Below are positions 10,137 through 21,300 of a DNA stretch of 64,000 nucleotides, one piece after another. Each line of letters opens with the position of its first letter. Position 1 is the stretch's first letter. Origin of the DNA: Haemonchus contortus (lineage: Eukaryota; Nematoda; Chromadorea; Rhabditida; Trichostrongylidae); the NCBI GenBank assembly GCA_000469685.2, contig LS997564.1, forward strand, positions 2,260,940 through 2,324,939, in the 5' to 3' direction. A program made the position numbers and the translations under genes. The notes under the pieces were generated by a model. The model was given only the letters and a program-made list of their open reading frames with translations, ran no database searches and was not told the origin of the DNA.

Positions 10137-13078
10137 TTATCCTACCCTTTCAGTTTCAGTTTGCTTATCAACAGAAGTTCCAGCGCGTGAATGTTGGTCC
10201 TCTTCACCGTTGGCGATATCCGTGAAACGACGTTTCCTAGTTGACAGGGGTTTGTTCTAAAAACTAACTCTCCAAAGCTCTAAAGCTAGACTAACTAACT
10301 AGCCGTCCTTAAATTTTTCAATAAAGACTAAAGCAACTTTCTGGGGCTGGAAAGCTGAGAAGCTCTACTTCTGACAAGAGGGATTTTGAGAAATTTTTAA
10401 AGCCATTTCATAGCGATAACAGCGTAAGGACAGAAAGTAATGCATTCATTCTAGAAGTCCTAAGGAATTCACTCCACAAGAGGTTTTCTCCACAACTTGT
10501 AAGAAAGAAAACCTGGACTAATACCTAGGTGGACTTACCTCTTGCGATGGGAACAACTTTCGCAAAGCAATCGTTCCCAATTCCCGCTCCCGAGCTGTAA
10601 ACTTGTCCTCTGGTAGACATTTGCTCACAGCACTTTGAATAAAACGACGAACATCCGTAGAATATATGTCGTTCCTAAAAATAGGTGTCACTGGAGCATC
10701 TGCCTTATAGTGGGAGACCAAAATGGCAAATGAATCACTGACTTGTAATGGCTTGACACGATATCGTTGATAAGGAGGTACTTTCTGCTGAACACCTCTT
10801 TGAGCTCATCTATTGATGGAATAGCCTGGGTGATTGCTTTGAGAGAGAGATGGATTTCTGACCATGCTCGATTCTTTGACTCTTCATCACAGGCTTCGTT
10901 CAAAATCACATTTTTGTTTGAAAGTACCTGAATAAAGAATAAAAGTGTTGGAATTAAAGCACAAAGGGGATGACCGTGTCTGGTCAAAATTTCCTTTTCC
11001 ATTTCTGTTAGTTTGATGTTTTCAAAATAGGGCATACATATGTAAGCGTACTGTCATTGCCTGCTTATGGTCAACTCACGACCACGCCCTCGGTCACCCT
11101 AACCATGCCATCCAGCTCTACCGGGTAGGTTAATCCTTTTCTGTAAGGAACGAAACAGTGTAGTGAACGAAACGGCTGGACAACCTACTGCATAGGCTGC
11201 ATAGGCGTTCATACTCCTCTACTACCCCGAATGAAAGTGGGACTGTGGGCATGATCCCAAAATGAAATCTACAAACACTCGAAAATACGATAATCTAATA
11301 TAAAAAGATACTTTCGAAAAGCAGACGATGAAATAACTGACTTACCAGCCTAAGCAACTCGTCCACTAAAGATTCTGATAGTACGACTCCAGTAGGCGTA
11401 ACCGAAGCTCGTGGTTTATCGGGATCATTGAATAGCGGTAAGCCTTCGTTCACTTCGAATTCCGATTTCACCTCAATGTCCAGAGATGAGCTACAATCCC
11501 TGATATGGTTCTCGTCGCCGTTGAATAAGAGGCCTTTTTCCTGAATGATATTTTTGGAAATAGCTACAACGGTGTACAGTATCGAACTTACTTGAGTAGG
11601 AGAAGGACTTTGAGCAATCACCGGGCCGATACAGCTCAGGAGGCCAAGGTTGAGCGTATTGAATTCTGGACTAAAATGTAATTTCTTTATGCTAGGTTTT
11701 ATCCAAGATAATTTTTTAAGATCTAAGACCGTCCGGGCAGTTCAGTTCGACCAGCAACCAACTGAGCCCTGTTTCCCATACCCAATAAATTTGTGCCTGA
11801 AAGAAATTCACATAGTATCTTACCTGGGCTCTTCGTCTTGATTCAAAAAACGCATTTCCTCGTAAAACTGCCATTTTGAACTGTGATCTTCAAACATTTT
11901 ATTTTCACGAACAAACTGATCCTTGAGTTGCTTCATCTTCTTTTTCAACTGTGGCACTGAAAACATGACATATGGCAACTAATACAAAGGATAAATAATG
12001 CAAACATGTAAACTTAAGCCGCCTTTTTGGTTGCTTACCCATCATTAACCAAGCGGTGCTAGACCAAAGGGTCCGGTATCTTCTCCCCGAGAACGGAGTC
12101 GCGTTCGCCGCATCCGGTTGGGCGCTTCGAAGGGAAAGGTTTCAATTCTCACTACAAGGATCGGGTAGCCGCCGCGTGACCTTTGCCGCTTGCCGTGGGA
12201 ATTTGGGGAGAAGTTCCGGCACCACTAGACCAAATAGCTTGGGACAAGGGTCAGGGAACTTAGAAAATTCAAAACGCTCAGCAAATTTATCGACGAACTA
12301 ATAGAAATTGAGAAATATTGTAGGCATTCGAACCATCCAATTACGGTACCTTGAAATTTGTTACGGTAAGCTCGAGAAAGTTCACATTTTCGAAATAGCT
12401 TAATAGCAATACATAACGCTAGAAACACTAAATGATATCTTTGTAATAGTGAAAATAGCAAAAAGTCATAGTAACAAGCAAATAAGAGGTAAAAAATATT
12501 ATAGTATGCAAGTAGTGGTGAAAAATAATTCAATTGATGCAGGAAACAAGGCGCTGCTAAGTATTGTAGCGAATTCACCTTGTTAATCAGGCCATAAGTG
12601 AATACGGGAAGGGGCGGGACTACCAGCAGTGGGCGGGACTGTTTGAAGCTAATTTCTAGTTTAAGTTGTCAAACCATAGTAACCTGATAACCATTGTAAA
12701 ATGTAAATGGAGAGAGAGGGTGAACGAAGAAAAAGACGGAATAACTTTAAAATTCCAGAATTCGAAGAATAATTGTGTAATACATGTATGAATGGTAATA
12801 GGTAACTCACATTCAAAATTATATCCCATAGAGTTCATGCGTTGCTCAATTCGTCTCCATGCCTCATTTAAACTCTGACGACGGTCGGTATCAGTACGAT
12901 AAGTGACGTGTACATTCCAAATGCTTGGCTCGTCACGATAGCACTGAATCAGCGCCACCTTCGATCGGGCATCCCATTCTTCACCACTAGAGGAATCTGA
13001 ATGTAGCAGCAACTCATGTCTGTAGAAGACTGACTCTTGAGTTCGGAATTCATGCATGAAAAAACATCCATGAGTCAT
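10137..13078 (-). CDS. MADF / zeste-like Myb-SANT domain protein (7 exons)
   Basis: Likely DNA-binding nuclear regulator. Exons (minus strand): 12811-13078, 11824-11956, 11592-11670, 11346-11540, 10743-10927, 10539-10674, 10137-10256; phases join throughout and give about 371 residues ending at TAA 10137-10139. Residues ~40-126 form a MADF domain: KVALIQCYRDEPSIWN, then EAWRRIEQRM, then across the first splice LKKKMKQLKDQF and KWQFYEEMRFL. A second Myb/SANT segment of the type annotated as regulatory protein zeste spans ~212-280 (LSESLVDELLRL joined to KNRAWSEIHLSL and IDELKEVFSRKYLLI). The C-terminus is basic then acidic (STRKRRF). Six junctions have good consensus; the exon 5 donor (AA|GTCAGT) is chosen mainly to keep phase. 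An in-frame TAA lies 24 bases above the ATG, and TATCAG 11 bases above it could be a trans-splice acceptor. Exact targets are unknown. Confidence 0.82.
12069..12224. mobile_element. Small inverted-repeat element (MITE) with 10-bp target duplication
   Basis: A 156-bp GC-rich block sits in the first intron of the MADF gene. It is flanked by perfect direct repeats CTAGACCAAA at 12059-12068 and 12225-12234. Its ends are imperfect inverted repeats of about 20 bp: GGGTCCGGTATCTTCTCCCC on the left, and the complement of GGGGAGAAGTTCCGGCACCA on the right. A 9-10 bp target duplication is typical of Mutator-like elements, so a MULE-derived MITE is the best guess. No coding capacity. Confidence 0.7.
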
Positions 13079-13403
13079 ACAGGGTTTCCCTGATATTCTT
13101 TAGCCTGATGTAATACATCACTTCACCATTTAACAGTCCCACTTAGCACTACCTTACCTGCCTAATAAGCACGTTCCGTTGATAAAAACCCGCCCATGTC
13201 ACGTACCCTCTACCTTATTCAACTATTCGCATAGTAAAAGCCTTTTTCGGAAGATAGACCAGACAACTTTTTTTGCCTTGCACAGGCATTTTCTGAGACA
13301 GTTCGTCTCAGTGTTCTAAGCCGAAGTCCTTTTCATAGCGCATCTCAGATCCAGATTCGTTGACATAAGTAATTCATGCCTATGTATAATTCTACTCGCA
13401 GAA
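13079..13403. promoter_or_regulatory. Putative divergent promoter region
   Basis: This interval lies between the start of the MADF gene (minus) and a candidate first exon on the plus strand at 13404. It contains pyrimidine runs and acceptor-like TATCAG (minus, near 13090) and CTACTCGCAG (plus, ending 13401), both directly before start codons, as expected for trans-spliced nematode transcripts. No specific factor site is identified. Confidence 0.3.
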
Positions 13404-13643
13404 ATGAGAAGGCACAAAATAGAGATTCCGGATCCAAAGGAAAATAACATTTACCTTAGAAAAGTAACCCTACAATCTACTGCAAGCTGTCCAGGTACCT
13501 GGTCCGACTTTTATGAGTCCTATCTATTCTTCAAAAAGAGAAATAGTTCAGAAGATTATGAGTGGTGTTGTGATTTGATGCACCCACGCATACCATATCT
13601 ACGCGAGACCCTTCATCCTACACTCTCCAATCTCCCTATCTTG
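13404..13643 (+). CDS. Candidate first coding exon, unidentified
   Basis: An 80-codon frame starts at ATG 13404, two bases after an acceptor-like TACTCGCAG, and ends exactly at a strong donor (TTG|GTAAGA, 13644). The product begins MRRHKIEIPDPKENN and contains a CPGTWSDFYES segment and a WCCDLMHPR segment. No family is recognised, and a convincing second exon was not located downstream. The head-to-head position with the MADF gene makes a shared promoter possible. Confidence 0.38.
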
Positions 13644-14859
13644 GTAAGAATCAATAGGTGCCATGGAGGTCGCCAAGCTGAGAGCAGGATACAGCGTGGA
13701 GAAGCCTGAGGTGATCCTGGTGATCCTGAACTGAACAAGCCCTTCAGAAATCGTACTTTACAGCCATCAATAAACGGTTTGGAAAAGACTCTTCCATCTT
13801 TTTCATATTATATGATGCCGTCCCCATCCAAGTCGATAATAGAAACGAACGACGACCGGATATGAAAAACGAATAGAGAGGAGTACTACAGTGTCCCATT
13901 AGCGACTGACGAAGTGTCAGAGATTCGAGAACGGTCGAGCTGAAGAGGACGCGATGTTTACTCGCCGTGATTCAGCTTAAGCGTGACGCCCTATTGTCCT
14001 ATTTTGGACACAAGACGCTCCCCTACACCTCCACCTCTGCTCCTCCAAAGTTGAGGCGTTTCGAGTGTGGAAAAAGGAAATGGCCTCATGGAAAGAATTC
14101 GGGTAGCCGAAGTTACGCATTAGTGCTAGATGAGAAACGTAATCCTCTGGGCGTTTTTCTTGAACAAGTGGTTCTAGCTGGAAAAGGAAGGAAAGGAAAC
14201 CTTGCCTGAGAAAAGGCATTCAACAGTGAACATCGAAAAATAAGAAGTAACCTAATGATTGTAAGCACTAACACTCCAATCCAACAATAGAATGGCTAAC
14301 ATAACGATTCATTCTTAGCTGCAAATCGCCAAGTTTTTAGAGGCACTTTTTTCTAGGACATATTTCAGCCCAGACGGCTGCGAGTGGCTCCGTCTTTGAC
14401 GGCTACAATGAAGGCCAGAGATGATCAGGAAATCCGGGAAAAGAGGATTTAATAGAGTGGTGGATTTGGTCACAGAATGATAAACTCCTAAGTACCACAA
14501 TGTAAGCTCGAAATAGGCTCGATCCACAAATCGTTTTTCGGCATCGTACCATTATCCTACAAATACACGACGCCACACGAGCGCCCACTAATGCTATTAG
14601 GAGGACAGCCTGTGGATAGGCCGAGGATGAAGAGGTGTGATGACTTTGGAAAGAAATTACTTCCCAGCACTCTATAAAATCGCCTAGACGACCAGCATAT
14701 GACAATGTGCAACGTATAAAAAGTCTAATCAAGTCAGTAGAGGAAAGAATATTAGCTGGTTTGGATGCTACAAAACTTTTCTTTTCATGATGAGAGCATC
14801 AGAAAGGTGTAAAAGTCCTTTAATCGAACTACTCACCTACAATTGCATTCTTTTGCTTC
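13644..14859. other. Possible intron or intergenic, nothing certain
   Basis: Open frames on both strands near 13.97-14.22 kb and 14.3-14.7 kb overlap each other and none has paired splice sites. If the 13404 exon is real, part of this may be its intron. Confidence 0.35.
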
Positions 14860-15273
14860 ATGAGTACGAAAGTAGAGCAGAGAAAACAGCAGCGGCAGCA
14901 GCAACAACAGCTCACAAACGACAACCACAAAGACGGCCTGTTTGTGGCCGTCGATACACCCATGCTATCGCCGGTCTCCGCCACAACCACACTGTCTCTA
15001 CATCGCTCTGCTGCCTCGGCCACAAACAACAGCTGCAAAAACATCTCGTTCAGGCAGCACCAGCAGCAGCCACCACCAGCTAGTAACCCGATTACTAGTT
15101 ATTTTGGCTTCCATAGATGTTTGAATGACAATCAGGGAATCGTCGAAGACTTGCTGAAACCAGAAGGAAGCGGGGATGTATCCTGGGTGCGCCATGTTTT
15201 CTATAGCCACCAGAGTCCCTTGACTGCCTTCCATAGGAATGAAATTTCCGGAAATGAAAGTACCAGACACTGA
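14860..15273 (+). CDS. Candidate Q-rich coding exon
   Basis: The longest plus frame here begins MSTKVEQRKQQRQQQQQL, with a CAG/CAA-rich glutamine run, and continues with Ser/Thr-rich sequence and a second HQQQPPPASN segment over 137 codons. Low-complexity Q-rich N-termini are common in nematode transcription factors. The opposite strand is also partly open and no clear donor was found, so this may be an untranslated low-complexity region. No domain is visible. Confidence 0.25.
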   Translation: MSTKVEQRKQQRQQQQQLTNDNHKDGLFVAVDTPMLSPVSATTTLSLHRSAASATNNSCKNISFRQHQQQPPPASNPITSYFGFHRCLNDNQGIVEDLLKPEGSGDVSWVRHVFYSHQSPLTAFHRNEISGNESTRH

Positions 15274-16839
15274 AGTCAAGGGTGATTAAATTAAAAGGTA
15301 TTTGGGAATAGTGTAGATAGATATGAAATGCTCGGGAGGAATAGGAATTCATATGTTGCAGAATGAGCGACCGAAGTGGGGAAAACCGACTGGGTTCGAC
15401 TTTTCATTGAATCTTCAAGGCTACAAATATCATTAGTATGAATTAAGGCTTCCAAGAATCTCCCAGCCACTTTATCTTCCCTCAATGAGCAACTATGGCA
15501 ACATGTCAGACATCGTGAGAAACTGAAAACGATATTTCTTAGGACCCCACCGTTCACCATGGAACACCCTTAACCTTGTCAGTCAGGCTCTAAACCTGGC
15601 TGACATTTCCATTCCGAGTTTCTGGGCATAACAGCTTTTTTAAAATTATTTACATCGGAGCGATTTCATGAACTTTAAGTATGAAAAGGGAGGGTTGGAC
15701 AGAATCAAGAGCAACCTCATAAGCAACAAAAGTAGTACCAAAACCACACCACATACACGAAGACATACTTACCAGAGCCACCTAGAGGTGGCAGAAGATA
15801 CACTTCAGCTAAGCTCTGGAAGCTTTATTACTGGAAAGAAAAATACAAATGAACTGCCTAGACAGTATTATTGGCGGCAAAAATCTCACTTATCGCAAGA
15901 TTGCTGGCATTTGAGGATGATCTAACAGTAATGCATAGGATTGCGGATCATACACACAGCAATCTCAGCGAGTTTCCTTTCAACTCTGAGGTCAGGTAGT
16001 TTCACTTGACCGGTCAACACCTCCAGTCAAGCGCTGTCATTCATGTAACTACATTGTGCCCCATTTTTATGAGAGAATTCAATCACTGGAAGTACTGTAT
16101 GAGGTTGATTTTCATCTGAATGAGTTACACGTCGTTTTCTATCTCCTTAGATTGATTGATCAAAACATAATTGATCATTGAATTAGCTGAAAGAGATTGT
16201 CGAGACGCTCCAGGAAGCCATGTTAGGGACGAGAACACTCTCCAGCACCTGTACCGTAGTATGACTGGGCTGAGTTTTACCTATTGTGGGCCCTTAAGTG
16301 AACTACTATGCATAAAAAACGGAAAAAACTACATCATCACCAGTTCTATTAGCCTTTGCAGAAGCACGGTATCCGTTTGGAAACCTTCCAAATCAGAGGT
16401 AGAAGTTGACCTCATCGAGCCCTGGGAGTGATATTACTTGACTTCACACGACATCCACCTCTCTCTACCATTCGAAGATCCAACTCTTGAACGAAAATGA
16501 TTAACGTTCTTCGCTCCTCTTCAACCAGTTCCAGGGTAAAGCTCAGATCCATGGTCTTTAACAATTCCACGATCACTTAGATATGCTCTGTTTAGGGGAG
16601 GGGGAGGGGGGGGGAGGGTGGGAGTGAATACGTTTTGTGAAGCGATTTAGGCCGTTCCCCAAAGAAGCCAAAGCGCCGATGGATAGCTGAACTGATTTGT
16701 CTTATTTTGCAAATGAATTAGCCAGATTTTACTCAACATCATCGCCTCAGAGTCATGACTTCTTCAGTTACGAGATGAAATTCATTGTTTCTGTGAGTAA
16801 TCGAGAATTTCTCATTCGGTAGAGCTTACTTGCAGAAAT
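15274..16839. other. Intergenic, contains a G-rich tract
   Basis: No supported gene. Positions 16595-16622 are a run of G blocks interrupted by A or T, listed separately. Confidence 0.4.
16595..16622 (+). repeat. G-rich tract with quadruplex potential
   Basis: The plus strand has successive G blocks (4, 5, 9, 3, 4) separated by single A or T bases, enough for four stacked G runs. It lies just upstream of the left edge of the S28 duplication unit. A functional role is not shown. Confidence 0.6.
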
Positions 16840-17900
16840 TGGTGACTAACAATTGAGTTATCGTAACGCAGTCGTGAACAATAAACTTATCAGTAACCTA
16901 GTGATTCACTCGGCAGTTGGGGGTGCAAGGGTTGCATTTTACGTTTGTTTTGGACTCTTGAGGACTTCTGAGCACTGTTATCGCGAAATGGCTTATACTG
17001 AAGCGAACAGTACCCTTGTTGAAAGGAGACCGCTTCTTCGAAGGTGTATATCGATATTCCAGATAGGTTGGTCACCATTTTCTGCAAGTAAGCTCCAGTG
17101 AAGTAAGAAATTCTCGATTACTCATGATGGGACTGAAACAGTGAACTCCATTTCTCATAACTGAAGACATCATGACGCTGAAGCGAAGATGTTGAGTTAA
17201 GGTTAATAACTGGTAGGTTGGATAGATAGGAGGGTAGATTTTGAAAAAAGTCACCTGCCAATACTGAAACGATACTGAAAATAACGCCTGGTCTCGAAGA
17301 AGTGTTAGGACATGGCTGCAGAAAACGGTGTGGGTCGAACACTTCTTCAATAAGGAACTAACACAGCACCAAAGGGTCTGCACAGCTCGAGCAGATTGAG
17401 AAGCAAGGTAAAATCTCCTGTGTAAGAATGGATGAAAGTACAAAAAGATTACTACCCACTCCACTAGATCGTTGGAAGCTCCGTCACAACGGCAGACGGG
17501 CAGTGCAATGCCATTGAACCAGTTTGTTACTAGGAGAGACCGCACCGCACCGCGGGTCATATCAAAGTCCAAAAATCTTGTGGGGGTGGCATTAGCAACC
17601 AAGCTGGCTTATCCATTCTCCGTCCTTAAATCTGTTCCAGAGTGGAGTGATTATTGGGAATGATACCCATGATAAACTTTTGTTCTGGTGCCATTCCTCA
17701 GGGGCCCTAGCCGATTGAGAGAATCCTTTAGGAATTGAACGATTAAGGCTAGCTGATTCGGAAATCGAAGAGCGTCTCACGAATGTAGCGTCTGCATGTC
17801 TGCGCTCTATATTTTTGGAATATTCCTCACATGTTGACCTAACAATAGCATCGGGACAGGATCACTGATTACCACTCGGAATTAATAGGTGCCTGCCAAG
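16840..17900 (-). other. Duplicated upstream flank of S28 copy A, minus strand coding-like
   Basis: This flank is homologous to 27.5-28.5 kb, upstream of copy B. The minus strand has a long open stretch with segments such as TNWFNGIALPVCRC (copy B equivalent: THWFNGIVLPLCHC) and ATFVRRSSISESAS (copy B: ATFVKGSSLSESAE). The matching peptides hint at an older minus-strand exon set, but donors and acceptors do not give one continuous model and the copies differ by indels. Decayed gene remnant is the simplest reading. Confidence 0.35.
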
Positions 17901-17958
17901 TCAGAGCAGAATGGTTAACTTTTCTTGAGCATTTGGATATTCTCAGGTCATGACAATC

Positions 17959-18118
17959 TGATAAGAGCTCCCAATCATCTTCTATGAGTATTCATGATCT
18001 ACCTGAGTTCTGAGATGGTACTTTCTGTGGGGTTCTCAACAATGTCGACAATTGCGTAACACTTTCAGTCGGCAGCTTGTCCATTTGTTCATACTAGCTC
18101 TTATCACTGATTTTATCA
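17959..18118. promoter_or_regulatory. Cluster of GATA-type sites upstream of S28 copy A
   Basis: TGATAAG occurs at 17959-17965, and two TTATCA sites (TGATAA on the other strand) lie at 18101-18106 and 18113-18118, 12 bp apart. In C. elegans, TGATAA sites bound by ELT-2 drive intestinal genes. Copy B keeps only the distal one (28567-28572). The interval with the paired sites is absent there. Confidence 0.4.
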
Positions 18119-18397
18119 GCCACGATTTCAACTTCTCAGCCTAATCATTGCACTGCGGCATCTCTTGCCTGTCTTATAAATGTCCATCCTTTCCCAATCG
18201 ACTTGTTCCACTTTGATGGAAGCTACCCTTGACAGACCCTTAACTGTGTCCTCTCATTGCCACATTTCACTGTTTATTCACAGAATCTGCCAGGAAATCT
18301 CATATCGGTTGCTATGGCCTTGTGTATTAGAATAATTTCTCTGATTTTCGGTGGTTATAGCGATAGTTACATATAGTAGAAGGTAGTCTTACAGGTA

Positions 18398-21300
18398 ATG
18401 AAGCTGCTACAAGAGCTGGCAACCAGAATTCTGTCTGTTTGTCTCTTTTTAACAATCGTCAGTGCCAGAAAGTTTCTGGACCCCGTCGTAAAGTTCAGCG
18501 CAAAGTCAAGCCTTGCTGCTACCAATCCGTGGTATGTGAAATGGTTCGACGTGAAACTGGATCACTTCACTTATTCTGACACTTCCACCTTTAAAATGAA
18601 GTAAGCTACTCATGCCTGTTTTTCATATGGGTAATGCTCCCCATGGGTTACATGAGGGGTTTGCTAATGCTTACCTTTTCATTGCACGATTCCAGCACTT
18701 CCAGGTGGTCAGGGTCCCCATATGACCTGATTTTCATGTTTTTAGATCTTTTTTTGTCACTCTTCATTCCCCATTCAAAAATGCTTGCTTACTATGTTAC
18801 TATGTTACTATGTAAAAAATAATTATTTACAACTACATATGTATTGAAAATTTGTATGTAATGCAAAAAAAATTGTACGACCATCCTACTTGGTAGCTAC
18901 GTCTTTGAACAAGATAGGAGAGAAGGGTTACTCGTGTAAGTCAAAGTTTGGGTTTGTCTATAGGATTACCAAATGTGGGAAGTGCCACTTGACATTAACT
19001 TGTTCTGGGTAGTTGTTACTTCCTCATAGCAGAGGTAAATAAGCTACGAGAAGAATTTTGTTGCTCTTGCTTGAGTCATGGAATGGTCCTTGGTCAAGCT
19101 ACACAGATAGACCCAGGATCTTCTTGTACCCATCGATTTATACTTAATGGGTTGGTAACTCGGTAATGGAATAGAGAGCTTTCACCTGATGCAAACCTAA
19201 GTGGGTAAAAGAGTGTATGTGATAATGGTGATATGATCAGAATGCTGGCCAAAGTAAACAGCTTACTACAACTATCCCACCTGTCCACGCCTGTCCAATG
19301 GAAACGTGTAAACAACTCTAAAAAGTATATTTGCTGCTAAGGTAAACCTAAATAGTATTGAGTCTTCTAAGATTCAAGTTTTGCAGGAAAAAAACAGAAA
19401 AGTCGGCCAGTCTTGTAAGCCGATGCAGAAGCCCAGAGCCCATTCGAAAGCCTCTCAAATTGGACGAGAGATTTAATCCTTAGAGAACCCAACCCCATTG
19501 TTCTCCGAAAACTATCAAATGTGATATTGAAATGAGAAGATGGGCATAGTTTTTAACGTCAATTACTCTCCTCTTGGATGCCCCTGGTCATACGACTTTC
19601 ATTCAGAATCGTGGTGACATTTTGAATGACCCATAGAATGACCTGGCCAGCGATATGCAGGTCAATGGCTTTATCGGCCCAAACGATGGTTCCAGTGCCT
19701 TCCCAGACCGTGTAGTATCAGTTCATAAACCTCTGGGCTAATATCTAAGATTACATCTCGAAAGCTTGTCTTTTTTGTTCCAGATGGCTATGGAATAACA
19801 CTTTCTACAAGAGCGGTGGGCCAATTTTCTTCTACACTGGAAATGAAGGTGACATCGAAGGCTTCACAACGGCAACAGTTAGTCATGTGAATTCCAACGA
19901 TCAGCTAGATACCTACCCGAGTCTATTGTTCAGGGAATGATGTGGGATCTAGCACCCAGGTACAATGCAGCCATCATCTTTGCTGAACATCGATTCTACG
20001 GTGAAAGTCAGCCATTCGGCAATCAGTCGTATGCGGTTTGTTCCCTTCTGTTTTACCGAACTCATATTAGCTAACTTTTTCTGAATTCATTTTTTTATTT
20101 CAGTCCATCAAGAACATGGGTTATTTGACGTCGGAACAAGCACTCGCTGACTATGCTGCCCTTATCTATGAATTGAAGGTGAAGTTTGAACGAGGTTTGA
20201 CCTAGAGTTCCCACCCAGCGAGAGTGATTAGCTTTTAGGGAATATTCTAGAATTCCTAGAAACCTTTACCCCTTCACCTGCATCTTCTTACAGACTCCAA
20301 ACAACTCGTTGGGAATTTATTACCCTAAGGAGACACCGGTAATAGCCTTTGGTGGATCCTACGGAGGAATGTTGTCGGCATGGTTCCGAATGAAATATCC
20401 ACATTTGATAACAGGGTAAGAATTCCTAGTCAATCTCTTTTCACAGAGTAATAATACTAATTTGTAGGGCTTGGGCAGCATCCGCTCCTCTACTTTACTT
20501 CAAAGGTGGTGGTATTGATCAAGGGGCTTTCGATTCGATTACCACCAGAACGTACATGGATGCCGGCTGCAATCGGTTCATCATCGCCAACAGTTGGAAC
20601 GCCATTTTGAACCTTTCTTCTACAGGTGAGGTAGAAAGCGCCTTCAAATGCTCGCTGAATCCTTGCAAAACACTCAGCAATGAAGTTCATTCATTGGAAT
20701 CCTCTTATTCCGCCTTATTTAATCATGCTTGTACTGAAATGCCTCATTTGTTTACTGTCGTGCGTACGATTCTAAGGCATAACGACTCTTTAACTTACGT
20801 ACATCACAAGTAAACCTCTCAGAAATCGGAAGCTGCTGATGGGTACTCTTATGTATGTGAGTCTCAATTCCTTGGACCTAAGGTAGCTCTCAATATGGAA
20901 TAGTTGGGTAGGGGCGGTTTACGAGTAAACTACAAAAATTTCTTCTCACATTGTTCTGCTCAAAAGGAATTGAGCTTATTCACTGTCACCCATACCCGTG
21001 CATCTTGCCGATGCTTCCATACTTTCCGTTTTAGCTGGCACCTCTGGAAAGTCTGCAAAAACGCTGTCCCATAAGTTGGCAACTCCTGAAACATTTGCAA
21101 TAGAATAAAGACGTGTTTTCAGATTTGAATAAAAATTAATCTCATGCGCGTTGATCAGCGCTAGCCCCTTTAGCCGCCAGCCTTTTCATTTCCTCTCAGC
21201 ACGGATTCAACACAAAGGCTTTCTCGAATGAAACCCTAACGAAATCACTCACCTACTGTCTATTACTATTCCCAGGTAAACCTCTTTCCAGATGACGGTC

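Noticed and set aside
10928..11035. Upstream extension of MADF exon 5 to an ATG at 11035
   Set aside because: The strong acceptor TTTATTCAG before 10927 joins exon 4 in phase and rebuilds the second Myb/SANT segment; the extension is intronic.
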